64,000 nt of DNA from an uncultured Erythrobacter sp. (GCA_947501005.1 CANMTU010000001.1:582501-646500), one strand, 5' to 3'; shown: positions 17,172 to 26,525, counted from the stretch's first letter. Program-made: numbers and translations. The notes: generated by a model from the sequence alone, not told the origin.

Positions 17172-18316
17172 TGCGCCTCGCCAACAAGTTTCCCGAGAAG
17201 CCCACGCTCAACGGCCCGGCCAACGATGTCGACCCGCGCGAGCAGGCGGATGCCGAAGTCATCGATCTGGCTCAGCGCAACGCCTTTCCGGCGGTGGCGC
17301 GGCCGGGCGGCGGCAAGTCCGATGCGATGGGCCTCGTCGCCGGCATCGCGGTGGTGGCGGGCCTCGGCGCGATCACGTTGTGGAGCATGAACTCCGCCCG
17401 GCTCGATCCCCAGCCGCAAGGCGTCGGCGGGCAGCAGGTGCAGCAGCAGCCGCAGGAGATGGCCGCGCCCGCACCCATGCCGCTGGAAAGCGAGCCGGAC
17501 TTCGCCGCGATCGATGCGCAGGATTACAACACCTACGCCGACCCCGCGCCGGCCCCGGTCCTGTCCAATCCGCCGATGACGCAGGCCGAACCTGCCGCCA
17601 ACCGCTACAGCAGCCCGACCGTGGTGTTCGATGCCGGCGCGCCGAGCTTTGCCGCAACCCCTGCGCAAGCGCGCGAGGATGCACAGGGCGAACCCGCCGC
17701 CTCTGGCAGCGCGGGCGATTTCGCCAGCCGGGTCGGCGGGGTGGGCGGCGCCCCGGCGCGGGCCAAGGCGATGAGCAACCCTGCAACCACGGTCACGCAG
17801 GGCACTCTGGTTCCCGCCATCCTCGAAACCGCGATCGACACCAACGTGCCCGGTTTCGTGCGTGCGGTCGTCAGCCAGGACGTGCGCAGTTTCGACGGCA
17901 GCCGCGTGCTGGTCCCCCGGTCGAGCCGCCTGATCGGGCAATACCAGTCAGGCATGCAGAACGGGCAGAAGCGCGCCTATGTCATCTGGACGCGGCTGAT
18001 CCGGCCCGACGGCGCCTCGGTGAACCTTGGGTCCCCCGCGATCGGGTTTGACGGCACGACCGGCTTGCAGGGCAAGGTTTCCGGCGGCGGCTTCTTCAAG
18101 CGCTTCGGTTCGGCCATGCTGCTGTCGGTCGTCGGCGGGCTGGGACAGGTCGCAACGGGCGGTGCGGGCGGCCTGATCCTTGGCGGCGCAGGCGGATCGG
18201 CGGCCACTGCCGCAGCCGAGCAGGACGGCAAGCGCGGGCCGACCGTGCGGGTCCGCCAGGGCGAACCGATCCGCATCTTCATCGCACGCGATCTCGATTT
18301 CTCGACGGTGAGCTGA
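17171..18316 (+). CDS. virB10: VirB10/TrbI energy-sensing T4SS protein
   Basis: This 381-residue protein has a short cytoplasmic N-terminus and one membrane helix (GLVAGIAVVAGLGAITLW, near residue 57). A periplasmic Gln/Pro-rich region and a C-terminal TrbI domain (from about residue 200) follow. The domain shows TQGTLVPAILETAIDTNVPG and GSRVLVPRSSRLIGQYQSG, both standard for the family, plus a hydrophobic alpha-barrel/antenna region near residues 315-345. VirB10 spans both membranes and couples inner-membrane ATPases to the outer-membrane pore. It is not preceded by virB8, unlike the usual virB8-9-10 order. Confidence 0.92.
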   Translation: MRLANKFPEKPTLNGPANDVDPREQADAEVIDLAQRNAFPAVARPGGGKSDAMGLVAGIAVVAGLGAITLWSMNSARLDPQPQGVGGQQVQQQPQEMAAPAPMPLESEPDFAAIDAQDYNTYADPAPAPVLSNPPMTQAEPAANRYSSPTVVFDAGAPSFAATPAQAREDAQGEPAASGSAGDFASRVGGVGGAPARAKAMSNPATTVTQGTLVPAILETAIDTNVPGFVRAVVSQDVRSFDGSRVLVPRSSRLIGQYQSGMQNGQKRAYVIWTRLIRPDGASVNLGSPAIGFDGTTGLQGKVSGGGFFKRFGSAMLLSVVGGLGQVATGGAGGLILGGAGGSAATAAAEQDGKRGPTVRVRQGEPIRIFIARDLDFSTVS

Positions 18317-18332
18317 TCAAGCTGCCGCCGCG

Positions 18333-19361
18333 ATGAGCGCCGATATCGCATCCCTCGTCACCGGGACGGAAGACGACGCGCCGCGCGTCGACCTGCCCGG
18401 CGAACGCAGCGTCTATCTCGATGCCTATCTCGAACCGTTCCGCGAATGGCTGGAGCGGGACACGGTCACCGAAATTCTCGTCAACGGCCCCGGCGAAATC
18501 TGGGTCGAGGATGCGGCGGCCGGGGGCGGGATGCAGCGCATCGTCCGCCCCGACATCGACGACCGCCTGATCCAGCGGCTGGCGGAGCAGGTCGCGCGAG
18601 TCAGCCATCAGGGCATCAATCGCGAACACCCGCTGCTGGGCGCGACCTTGCCGGATGGCGCCCGCATCCAGTTCTGCGGCCCGCCGGCCGCGCGCCGGCA
18701 CTGGGCCATGGCGATCCGCCGCCATCGCCGGCTGGACCTCCCGCTCGATGCGTACGATACCGGCCCGCTCGCCCCCGCGGCGCAGGCCAGCCTGCCAGAT
18801 CCGCGCGAAAACCCGGTCGCGTTCCTGCGCGAGGCGATCCGGCAGCGGCGCACAATCCTGGTGTCCGGCGGCACCAGCACCGGCAAGACGACCTTCCTCA
18901 ATGCCATGCTGGGCGAGATCCCCCGGCACGAGCGGGTCGTGCTGGTCGAGGATACGCCGGAACTCAAACTGCCGGGTGCGAACGGCGTCGGGCTGGTCGC
19001 GGTCAAGGGCGAGCTGGGCGAGGCGAAGGTCACCGCCAATGAATTGCTGCAGGCGGCCCTGCGGCTGCGGCCCGACCGGATCGTGCTTGGCGAATTGCGC
19101 GGCGCGGAAAGCGTCAGCTTCCTGCGGGCCATCAACACCGGCCATCCGGGCAGTTTCTCGACCATCCATGCCAACAGCCTGCGCGGCGCGCTGGAGCAGC
19201 TGTCGCTCATGGTTATGCAGACCGGCATTGGTCTCACCCGTTCGGATACGATTGCCTATGCCGCCAGCGTGATCGACGTGTTCGTGCAATTGCACCGCGA
19301 CGCGGATGGCAAGCGGGGCATCGCCCATATCGCGGAAAGCAAGGCGCTGCTCGACCTCTGA
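18333..19361 (+). CDS. virB11: VirB11 traffic ATPase
   Basis: This 342-residue hexameric ATPase belongs to the GspE/PilT/VirB11 superfamily. The N-terminal domain ends near TVTEILVNGPGEIWVE. Walker A is SGGTSTGKTT near residue 178, the Asp box is VLVEDTPELKL, Walker B is RIVLGELRG near residue 250, and the His box is TGHPGSFSTIHANS. It is the last gene of the cluster, 16 bp after virB10. No virD4 coupling-protein gene follows, so how substrates reach the channel is not visible here. Confidence 0.93.
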   Translation: MSADIASLVTGTEDDAPRVDLPGERSVYLDAYLEPFREWLERDTVTEILVNGPGEIWVEDAAAGGGMQRIVRPDIDDRLIQRLAEQVARVSHQGINREHPLLGATLPDGARIQFCGPPAARRHWAMAIRRHRRLDLPLDAYDTGPLAPAAQASLPDPRENPVAFLREAIRQRRTILVSGGTSTGKTTFLNAMLGEIPRHERVVLVEDTPELKLPGANGVGLVAVKGELGEAKVTANELLQAALRLRPDRIVLGELRGAESVSFLRAINTGHPGSFSTIHANSLRGALEQLSLMVMQTGIGLTRSDTIAYAASVIDVFVQLHRDADGKRGIAHIAESKALLDL

Positions 19362-19528
19362 TGGCTGAACGCCTGTAGCGGCGAGGCAACAGATATGACG
19401 CGCCTTGTTCCGAAGCGGCGCGAAATCATATTGCGAGCCGCCACGCGCTTGCCACGGTTTTATTTCCTGATAGCGTCCAATCCGATCGGAGCGCCCATAA
19501 GAGGCACCCGAAACACAAGGAGAGGCAG

Positions 19529-22489
19529 ATGAAGTTCAGGGCAATCCTGATGGTGGGCGCGTGCGCCGGGGCGATGGCCACACCTGTTTTCGCGCAAGAC
19601 GTTACCGGAGATAACAGCGAATCCGGCATTGCCGAGGAAACGACGACCCAGAATTCCATGCCGGTCATTATCGTCACCGCGCAGCGTCAGTCGCAAAGCC
19701 TGCAGGAAGTCCCCATCGCGGTCAGCGCCTTCGATACCGAGGCGCTGGAGGCGCAGCAGATCGAAAATTCGAGCGACCTGCAACTGACCTTGCCGAACGT
19801 ATCCTTCACCAAGTCCAACTTCACCAGTTCCAGCTTCACCATTCGCGGCATCGGCGACCTGTGCGTCGGCGTGACCTGCGACGCGGCGACCGGCATCCAC
19901 GTCAATGGATCGCCATTGTTCGGCACCCGCCTGTTCGAAACCGAGTTCTTCGATCTCGAACGCATCGAAGTCCTGCGCGGGCCGCAGGGCACGCTGTTCG
20001 GGCGCAATGCGACGGCGGGCGTGGTCAACGTAGTGACCGCCAAGCCCGACCTTTCCGGCTTCGGCGCGTCGGCCGACTTCGAATACGGCAATTACGACAG
20101 CATCCGCGCCAAGGGCATGGTCAACGTGCCCATCGGCGAGCGGATCGGCGCGCGGTTGGCCGGTTTCTACCTCAAGCGCGACGGGTACACGACCAATCTG
20201 TTCGACGATTCCGACATCGACGGACGCGATATGTACGCGATCCGCGGATCGCTCCGCTTCGAGCCGACCGATACGACCGTGATCGACGTCATGGGCTATT
20301 ACTTCCGCGAGGACGACGACCGTTTGCGCATTCAGAAGCAGCTCTGTCAGCGCGATCCCACCGGCGTGCTCGGCTGCCTCAACAACCGGCTCGATTTCGC
20401 CAGTACGAACGGCAATTCGACGCTGGCGGCGGTGCTGCCTTCGGCCGAACTGTTCCGCATCCAGGGCATTCCCGAAAGTCTCGCGCTCGGCAGCGTCTAT
20501 GGCCCGGATGGCTATGCCAATTTCGAAGAGCCGAACGACGTTCGCACGGTGAACACCGCCTTCACTCCGGAATATTTCGCGGACGAGCTGCAGGTGCAGG
20601 CGCATCTCGATCAGGAATTCGGCGCGATGAACCTGTCGGTCACCGGCATCTATCAGGAGAGCGGGGTCGATTCCCGGCAGGACTACAATCTCGGCGTCCT
20701 CGACCGGACCGGTTTCGCGCAAGGGCTTAACACGCTCGCATTCCTTGCGGCGAACGGGATTCCGGTCACCAATCCGGCCACCGGACAGATCGTGGGTTTC
20801 GTGCCGGGCTCCAGCGCCTACTTCGCGCCGGTCGCGGAGGCGCTTATCCCCGAAGGACCGAACGGCGTTCTCTGCACGTCCGACAATGACGACGGCAATC
20901 GCGGGGCGTTCGAGGGCAATTCCATCTGTTCCGACGTGCCGCTCGCCTTCGATCGGTCGAACCAGGAACAGAACGCATGGTCGGCCGAAGCCATCCTCTC
21001 GAGCGATTTCGACGGGCCGTTCAACTTCCTCGTCGGCGGAATCTATGCCGAGACGGAGATCATCGACAACAGCTACTACGTCAACTCGTTCGGGCTGGAT
21101 TACGCCGCCGGCGTTCTGGGCACTTTCTCCGCCCTCGCGAACGGCCTGCCGCCGTCCTATCTCGCGACTTCGATGTATCGAAACAACTCGTTGAACTACC
21201 AGCTGGAAAGCTACGGCATTTTCGGCGAGATCTATTTCGACATCACTGAGGATCTGCAATTCACCGGCGGCCTGCGGTACAACAACGACAGCAAGACAGT
21301 CACCGCACGCACCACCTTTGCGGACTTCCTCAATCCGTTCTCGAACGATGGTGCACCGTTCGATTCCCCGTTCGTGGGTTCCTTCGATGGAGATGCGGGG
21401 ATCGACGGCAACCAGCTCGTCCAGACGCGCGATGTTTCGTTCGACGAGATCACGGGGCGGGCCGTGCTCGATTACAGCATCACGCCGGACAACACCGTCT
21501 ACGCATCCTATTCGCGGGGCTACAAGTCGGGCGGCATCAACCCGCCGCTCGCCCCGGTCTTCGCCGTTCCCGAAAGCTTCGGATCGGAAACCGTGGACGC
21601 GTTCGAGATCGGGTCGAAGAACACCTTCCTGAACGGCGCGGCGCAGATCAATCTCACCGGCTTCTACTACAAGTACAAGGATTTGCAGCTCAGCCGGATC
21701 ATCGCGCGTACGTCGGTGAACGATACGATTGATGCCAATATTTGGGGCCTGGAGCTGGAAACGATCCTCGCGCCCAGCCGCAACGTGCTGATCAACATGA
21801 ATGTCAGCTACCTCAACGCCGAAGTGGCGGGCGACCAGTTCTTCTCCAACCCGCGCGATCCGGGCGGCGGTGATCCCAACGCCGTGATCATCAAGGATAT
21901 TTCCAACGGCTCGCTATGCGCGGTGACCGGGGCGGGTGCCAACACCTTCGTCGCGCTCGTCAATGGCGGCCTGGGCCTGCGGGCGCCCACCGCCTTCCCG
22001 CAGGACGGCAATATCGCCTCGACCGGCGCGTTCAGCATCTGCGACGTGCTCGACGCGCAAACCGCCAATCCGGCTTTCGCCGCGCTCGGCCCGATCGACG
22101 TCCTCAGCCCCGGGGTCGAGGTCAATCTGCGCGGCAACAAGCTGCCCCAGGCGCCGAACATGAAAGCATCGGCCGGGGTTCAGTACACGGCCGATTTCGC
22201 CAACGGGATGACGCTGGTTCCGCGCTTCGACATTGCCTTCACCGGCGAGCAGTACGGCAACGTGTTCAACGGCCGGGTCAACCGGATCGAACCCTTCGTG
22301 CAGGCGAATGCGCAGATCCAGCTGAATAGCGCGACCGAGGCGTGGTATGTCCGCGGGTTCGTCCAGAACATCTTCGATGCGAACTCGATCACCGGGCTTT
22401 ACCTGACCGATGCGACCTCGGGCAACTTCACCAACATCTTCACGCTCGAACCGCGCCGCTACGGCGTGGCCGTGGGGGTGACGTTCTGA
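19529..22489 (+). CDS. TonB-dependent outer-membrane receptor
   Basis: This 986-residue receptor has a signal peptide (residues 1-22, FAQD), a TonB box (PVIIVTAQRQSQSLQEVPIA), a plug domain (IRGIG; RIEVLRGPQGTLFGRNATAGVVN) and a full barrel ending in EPRRYGVAVGVTF. It is of the type abundant in sphingomonads, often used for plant- or aromatic-derived compounds or siderophores; the ligand cannot be told from sequence. AGGAGAGG precedes the ATG. It is separated from virB11 by 167 bp and followed by a clear terminator, so it is probably a single-gene unit. Confidence 0.92.
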   Translation: MKFRAILMVGACAGAMATPVFAQDVTGDNSESGIAEETTTQNSMPVIIVTAQRQSQSLQEVPIAVSAFDTEALEAQQIENSSDLQLTLPNVSFTKSNFTSSSFTIRGIGDLCVGVTCDAATGIHVNGSPLFGTRLFETEFFDLERIEVLRGPQGTLFGRNATAGVVNVVTAKPDLSGFGASADFEYGNYDSIRAKGMVNVPIGERIGARLAGFYLKRDGYTTNLFDDSDIDGRDMYAIRGSLRFEPTDTTVIDVMGYYFREDDDRLRIQKQLCQRDPTGVLGCLNNRLDFASTNGNSTLAAVLPSAELFRIQGIPESLALGSVYGPDGYANFEEPNDVRTVNTAFTPEYFADELQVQAHLDQEFGAMNLSVTGIYQESGVDSRQDYNLGVLDRTGFAQGLNTLAFLAANGIPVTNPATGQIVGFVPGSSAYFAPVAEALIPEGPNGVLCTSDNDDGNRGAFEGNSICSDVPLAFDRSNQEQNAWSAEAILSSDFDGPFNFLVGGIYAETEIIDNSYYVNSFGLDYAAGVLGTFSALANGLPPSYLATSMYRNNSLNYQLESYGIFGEIYFDITEDLQFTGGLRYNNDSKTVTARTTFADFLNPFSNDGAPFDSPFVGSFDGDAGIDGNQLVQTRDVSFDEITGRAVLDYSITPDNTVYASYSRGYKSGGINPPLAPVFAVPESFGSETVDAFEIGSKNTFLNGAAQINLTGFYYKYKDLQLSRIIARTSVNDTIDANIWGLELETILAPSRNVLINMNVSYLNAEVAGDQFFSNPRDPGGGDPNAVIIKDISNGSLCAVTGAGANTFVALVNGGLGLRAPTAFPQDGNIASTGAFSICDVLDAQTANPAFAALGPIDVLSPGVEVNLRGNKLPQAPNMKASAGVQYTADFANGMTLVPRFDIAFTGEQYGNVFNGRVNRIEPFVQANAQIQLNSATEAWYVRGFVQNIFDANSITGLYLTDATSGNFTNIFTLEPRRYGVAVGVTF

Positions 22490-22532
22490 TCCCGCACCTT
22501 CGGGATCGACAGAACGAAATCGACAGATAGGG

Positions 22533-22557
22533 GGGCGGCCTTCGGGTCGCCCTTTTT
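22533..22557 (+). terminator. rho-independent terminator with UUCG loop
   Basis: GGGCGGCC at 22533-22540 pairs with GGTCGCCC at 22545-22552 (one G-U pair) around a TTCG tetraloop, then TTTTT. It lies 44 bp after the receptor stop and 5 bp before the end of the convergent gene. Confidence 0.85.
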
Positions 22558-22561
22558 CTGG

Positions 22562-23284
22562 TCAGGACCGGGTCGCGGCGAAGGGCGAGAAATTGGTGTC
22601 GGTATCGAACACGTCGACACCCTCTGCCCGTTTGAGCCTGCCGACCGCCAAATAGGTGAGGGGTGTCAGCAGCGCCTCCCACGCCGCCTTCATCGCCCAT
22701 TGCGAGAGGACGACCTGCCAGATCAGTTCGACCGGCCAGCCCGCCAGTCCCCAGAACGCCAGTGGGTAGAAGATCAGGCTGTCGAACCCCTGGCCGACGA
22801 TGGTCGATCCGATCGTCCGGCTCCACAGATGGCGGCCCTGCGTCCAGATCTTCATCTTTGCCATCACGAAACTGTTGGCGAATTCGCCGACCCAGAAGGC
22901 GACGATCGAGGCCAGCACGATCCGCCACGAATTGCCGAACACGAATTCGTAGGCCTCCTGCCCCGGCCAGCCCGCCGCCGGGGGCAGCGCCACCACGACC
23001 CACGCCATGAACGCCATGAACAGGAGGGCGGCGAACCCGGTCCAGATCACCCGCCGCGCCCTGGCATAGCCATACACCTCGGTCAGCACATCGCCGATGA
23101 TGTAGCTGACGGGGAAGAACAGGACGCCGGCACCGAACGACCAGTCGCCCACCACAGGCAATGTAACGGCGGCAGGCTTGGCCGCGCCGATCAGGTTCGA
23201 CAGCAGGAGGATGGCGACGAAGGCTGCCATCACCAGATCGTAATAACGGAACGCCGGGCGCGGCTCGGGGACGGCATTTTGCAT
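22562..23284 (-). CDS. yhhQ: queuosine precursor transporter (VUT/YhhQ family)
   Basis: This 240-residue integral membrane protein has about six helices. Family signatures visible are the N-terminal LLLSNLIGAAK, FFPVSYIIGDVLTEVYGYARARRVIW, and SIVAFWVGEFANSFVMAKMK. E. coli YhhQ imports queuosine precursors (preQ0/preQ1); other members of the family are uncharacterised. It is likely a standalone gene. A tRNA-Arg gene lies upstream on the opposite strand. Confidence 0.88.
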   Translation of the reverse strand: MQNAVPEPRPAFRYYDLVMAAFVAILLLSNLIGAAKPAAVTLPVVGDWSFGAGVLFFPVSYIIGDVLTEVYGYARARRVIWTGFAALLFMAFMAWVVVALPPAAGWPGQEAYEFVFGNSWRIVLASIVAFWVGEFANSFVMAKMKIWTQGRHLWSRTIGSTIVGQGFDSLIFYPLAFWGLAGWPVELIWQVVLSQWAMKAAWEALLTPLTYLAVGRLKRAEGVDVFDTDTNFSPFAATRS

Positions 23285-23343
23285 GGCCTTTGCCTATCCG
23301 CGATTGGCGCGGCGGAAAAGCGGCGTTATGGCGGGCCCGGCGC

Positions 23344-23420
23344 GCGCCCGTAGCTCATCTGGATAGAGCGCGAGACTTCTAATCTTGAGGCAGCAGGTTC
23401 GAGTCCTGCCGGGCGCGCCA
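23344..23420 (+). tRNA. tRNA-Arg (anticodon TCT)
   Basis: This is a complete 77-base cloverleaf with encoded CCA. The acceptor stem GCGCCCG pairs with CGGGCGC. The D arm is GCTC/GAGC, the anticodon stem CGAGA/TCTTG encloses loop CTTCTAA, and the T arm is GCAGG-TTCGAGT-CCTGC. The anticodon TCT reads AGA codons. Confidence 0.96.
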
Positions 23421-23463
23421 CTTTTCGGGCGTGCTCACATGCTACAGAACGGCGCTCGGGCCG

Positions 23464-24237
23464 TTACCCGCGAAGCGCGCTGTCGAACCGTTCCTCGATC
23501 ACCGGATAGCCGAGATCCTCGGGGATGCGCAGGACCCGCCCTTGCTCCGTCGTCTCGATGCTGGGGGTGATGATGCGTTGCGGGGTCGCCACGGCATGGG
23601 CCTTCGCTTCGGCGAAGGTGCCGAACTGGGCGAGCCGTTCGAGATTGCGGCGGGTCGGGAAGATCAGCGAGATTTCGCCCCGTTCCGCCTGGGCGAGGGC
23701 TTGTTCGGCGGTCACCCAGAACAGGCTCGTATTCTCGGTCTCGTCCACCGCGATGTCGACTGCGCCGGTGCCGAGATCGGCAAGGTAGAAGCGGGTGTCG
23801 AAAATTCTGTCATGTGCGAGGCCGAGGGGAAGCCAGCGGGCGAACGGCACCAGCGCTTCGATATCCAGCGTCAGTCCGCAAGCCTCCATCGCCGGCGCCA
23901 GCGCTCCGCTTGCCAGCGCGATGTCCCGCGCGCGCCGGGCACATTGCGCATCGCAATTCTGCGCGAAGCCGACGGCGAGGCCGGTTTCCTCCAGCGTTTC
24001 GCGAATGGCTGCGATGCGGTGCGCCACATCCTCGACATCGCCGCCTTGCGCCAGGGTTTCCGCCAGTTCGCGGTCCGCCGGATCGAGCCTGCCGCCCGGA
24101 AACACAGCCATGCCGCCCGCAAATACGAGCTCGCGCGAGCGGGTGACCATGAGGATCTCGGGCGGGCCGCCTTGTCGGCCGGTGCGAAAGACGACCAGCG
24201 TCGCGGCGGGGATGGGCGTGGGCGTCTCGGCGGTCAT
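23464..24237 (-). CDS. NUDIX hydrolase
   Basis: This 257-residue protein contains a Nudix fold. The box is split by an insertion: GGRLDPADRE, then about 20 residues, then AAIRETLEETGLAVG, which supplies the REx2EExG core. This layout with an insert matches the NUDT19-like branch of the family rather than MutT. Substrates of that branch include CoA-type diphosphates, but this is not shown here. The gene is read toward the tRNA-Arg gene and seems to stand alone. Confidence 0.85.
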   Translation of the reverse strand: MTAETPTPIPAATLVVFRTGRQGGPPEILMVTRSRELVFAGGMAVFPGGRLDPADRELAETLAQGGDVEDVAHRIAAIRETLEETGLAVGFAQNCDAQCARRARDIALASGALAPAMEACGLTLDIEALVPFARWLPLGLAHDRIFDTRFYLADLGTGAVDIAVDETENTSLFWVTAEQALAQAERGEISLIFPTRRNLERLAQFGTFAEAKAHAVATPQRIITPSIETTEQGRVLRIPEDLGYPVIEERFDSALRG

Positions 24238-24445
24238 CGTGCGAGAATGGCGATGCCCGGCCTACCTTGGCAAGCAATACCTGCCGCGCCTCTGTCGGAA
24301 AGCTTTACAGTCGGCATTTTGGGCTGCCGCACATTAACCATCGCATGGCGCAGGGCACCGGGCTTGCCTGCGTTTTGGCACGCCATCTGCATAATGGTTT
24401 GCGTCCCTGAAGTCTTCTTCGGCTGCGTCCGTCCCTTCGCAGCCG

Positions 24446-24486
24446 AGAAAAAAAGGCCCGCCCGGTTGTCTCCCGGGCGGGCCTTT
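24446..24486 (-). terminator. strong terminator after grxD, bidirectional form
   Basis: GGCCCGCCCGG at 24455-24465 pairs perfectly with CCGGGCGGGCC at 24473-24483. On the minus strand, coming from grxD, the stem is followed by TTTTTTTT. On the plus strand only TTT follows. It lies about 28 bp after the grxD stop. Confidence 0.85.
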
Positions 24487-24510
24487 CCCGTTGTCATGAA
24501 CAGGCTGGCT

Positions 24511-24843
24511 TCAGCTTTCTGCTTTGGCGACCTGCTTCTCGTCCATGAGTTCCTTCAACTCGCCCGCCTCGAACATCTCCATCATGATGTCGCTGCCGCC
24601 GACGAATTCGCCTTTGACGTAAAGCTGCGGAATGGTCGGCCAGTCGGAATAGCTCTTGATGCCCTGACGGATTTCCATGTCCTGCAGCACGTCGACGCTG
24701 TCATAGGCGACGCCGCAATGGTCGAGGATCGCGATCGCGCGGCTGGAAAACCCGCATTGGGGGAAGAGCGGGGTGCCCTTCATGAATAGGACGACATCGC
24801 TTTTGCCCACGATATCGGAGATGCGCTGATTAACTTCGGCCAT
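24511..24843 (-). CDS. grxD: monothiol glutaredoxin, Grx4 family
   Basis: This 110-residue single-domain protein has the monothiol CGFS active site (C30 in LFPQCGFSSRA), the WPTIPQLYVKGEFVGGSDI region and a C-terminal helix. Grx4 proteins bind a bridging [2Fe-2S] cluster with glutathione, often as heterodimers with BolA proteins, in Fe-S delivery and iron sensing. A bolA-type gene lies 37 bp upstream on the same strand, supporting a shared role. Confidence 0.94.
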   Translation of the reverse strand: MAEVNQRISDIVGKSDVVLFMKGTPLFPQCGFSSRAIAILDHCGVAYDSVDVLQDMEIRQGIKSYSDWPTIPQLYVKGEFVGGSDIMMEMFEAGELKELMDEKQVAKAES

Positions 24844-24880
24844 TGTCAGCCTGCCTTCCTGAGAACTGAATTACGCCGAA

Positions 24881-25114
24881 TCAGGTGGGTGCTTGCGTCG
24901 TCAGTTGCAAGGCGTGGAGCGCGCCCCCCATCCGGCCGCCGAGCGCATCGTACACCATCTTGTGCTGCGCGACGCGGGTCTTTCCGGCGAATTGCGGGGC
25001 GATGACCTTCGCCGCGTAATGATCGCCGTCCCCCGCCAGATCGCGGATTTCGATCGTCGCGCCGGGCAGCCCCTCGGCGATCAACCGTTCGATTTCCTGT
25101 GCCTGCATCGCCAT
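24881..25114 (-). CDS. bolA: BolA family protein
   Basis: This 77-residue protein has the BolA fold: IERLIAEGLPGATIEIRDLAGDGDHYAAKVIAPQF, then the helix region RVAQHKMVYDALGGRMGGALHAL. The conserved HKMVYDAL with its histidine can ligate a shared Fe-S cluster with a CGFS glutaredoxin. It is closer to the short IbaG/BolA2 type than to E. coli BolA. It is co-directional with grxD downstream and the DUF1476 gene 4 bp upstream. Confidence 0.9.
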   Translation of the reverse strand: MAMQAQEIERLIAEGLPGATIEIRDLAGDGDHYAAKVIAPQFAGKTRVAQHKMVYDALGGRMGGALHALQLTTQAPT

Positions 25115-25118
25115 CGGA

Positions 25119-25439
25119 TCAGGCCCGGTCGGACATGAACTGGCGCGCCTCGACCGCGCATTCCTCGAGACTGGCGCGGATGTCGGCCTCGCTTACGTCG
25201 CAGCCGGCGGCGGTGAGATCGCCGAGCAGCTTGCGGATCACGTCCTCGTCGCCCGCTTCCTCGAAATCGGCCTGCACCACGGCTTTCCGGTAGGCATCGG
25301 TTTCCTCGTCGGTGAGGTTCATCAGATCGGCGGCCCATTCGCCCAGCAGGCGATTGCGGCGGGCCGCGATCTTGAAGTCGTTTTCCCCATCGAAAACGAA
25401 CTTGGCTTCCTCGCCCCGTTCGCGATCCTTGAAGTCCAT
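25119..25439 (-). CDS. DUF1476 protein, ATP synthase zeta-type inhibitor
   Basis: This 106-residue protein matches the alphaproteobacterial DUF1476 family: MDFKDRERGEEAKFVFD, FKIAARRNRLLGEWAADLM, and a helical C-terminus. Paracoccus zeta subunit, a member of this family, inhibits F1-ATPase hydrolysis; not all family members need do so. The start ATG at 25439 is where homology begins. It is the first of three co-directional genes with bolA and grxD. Confidence 0.88.
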   Translation of the reverse strand: MDFKDRERGEEAKFVFDGENDFKIAARRNRLLGEWAADLMNLTDEETDAYRKAVVQADFEEAGDEDVIRKLLGDLTAAGCDVSEADIRASLEECAVEARQFMSDRA

Positions 25440-25507
25440 CGTGCTGTCCTCGCTGATATGGTTCTTGGCATCCAGCGATAGGGGCGCGCCGCAACGCCCG
25501 CAAGCCG

Positions 25508-26503
25508 CTACATCGTGACGACCAGCTTGCCGACAGCCTCGCGGTTTTCCAGCTTGGCGATGGCCTCGTGCGCCCGCTCGATCGGGTAGGTCTCGCTGAT
25601 CAGCGGGTTGATCTTGCCCGCCTTCCACAGGTCGAACAGTTCCGCGATGTTGGCGGCGTTGCGCTGCGGTTCGCGGGCGACGAACGCGCCCCAGAACACG
25701 CCGCGAATGTCGCAGCTTTTCAGCAAAGTGAGGTTGAGCGGCATCTTGGGAATGCCGGCAGGGAATCCGATCACGAGGAAGCGGCCTTCCCAGCCGATCG
25801 AGCGCAGGGCCGGCTCGGAATACTGGCCGCCGACGATGTCGTAGACGATATCCGCCCCGTTCGGGCCGACCGCGTCCTTGAATTTCTGCGCGAGATCCTT
25901 GGAGGCGTTCTTGTCCATCTCCTCGCGGGGGTAGATCACCACGTCGTCGGCCCCGGCATCGCGCGCGACCTGTGCCTTCTCCTCGCTCGATACGGCGGCG
26001 ACCACGCGCGCGCCATAGGCCTTGGCCAGCTCGACGCAGGAGAGGCCGACCCCGCCGGCGGCGCCGAGGATCAGCACGGTATCGCCATCCTTGATGTCGC
26101 CGCGATCCTTCAGGCCGTGAATGGTGGTGCCGTAGGTCATCAGCAGGGCGCTCGCCTGGACGAGGTCGATGCCTTCGGGAACTTTGAACATCCGGTTTGC
26201 CGCGACCGCGACCTTTTCGCGCAGTCCGCCATTGCCTGCGCTGGCAAGGATGCGATCACCGACCTGCCAACCCTCGACCCTTTCGCCGATCGCGCTGATC
26301 GTGCCGGAAAATTCACCCCCGGGCGAGTAGGGGCGCTCGGGCTTGAACTGGTAGAGGTCGCGGATCATCAGCGTGTCGGGATAGTTGATCGCGCAGGCCG
26401 CGACATCGACGACGACTTCGCCCTTGCCCGGGGTGGGTTCGGCGACATCCTCGACGACCAGGGTTTCCGGTCCGCCAACGTCCTTGGTCAGCACAGCTTT
26501 CAC
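25508..26503 (-). CDS. NADPH:quinone oxidoreductase, zinc-free MDR family
   Basis: This 331-residue medium-chain dehydrogenase/reductase has the GroES-like N-terminal domain (GEVVVDVAACAINYPDTLMIRDLYQ) and a Rossmann domain with VLILGAAGGVGLSCVELAKAYG near residue 145. No zinc-binding cysteine set is seen, which fits the quinone oxidoreductase branch. Substrates in this branch are varied. It lies 68 bp upstream of the DUF1476 gene and just downstream of leuD. Confidence 0.9.
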   Translation of the reverse strand: MKAVLTKDVGGPETLVVEDVAEPTPGKGEVVVDVAACAINYPDTLMIRDLYQFKPERPYSPGGEFSGTISAIGERVEGWQVGDRILASAGNGGLREKVAVAANRMFKVPEGIDLVQASALLMTYGTTIHGLKDRGDIKDGDTVLILGAAGGVGLSCVELAKAYGARVVAAVSSEEKAQVARDAGADDVVIYPREEMDKNASKDLAQKFKDAVGPNGADIVYDIVGGQYSEPALRSIGWEGRFLVIGFPAGIPKMPLNLTLLKSCDIRGVFWGAFVAREPQRNAANIAELFDLWKAGKINPLISETYPIERAHEAIAKLENREAVGKLVVTM

Positions 26504-26525
26504 ACGCTCTCTCCTTGTTTCGCGA

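Noticed and set aside
23344-23420. tRNA-Arg(TCT) as a second integration site
   Set aside because: No integrase lies next to it and I found no second copy of its 3' end in the window.
24376-24391. Near sigma-54 promoter TGGCACGCCATCTGCA on the plus strand
   Set aside because: One mismatch in the -12 element, and no gene follows on the plus strand before the terminator at 24455.
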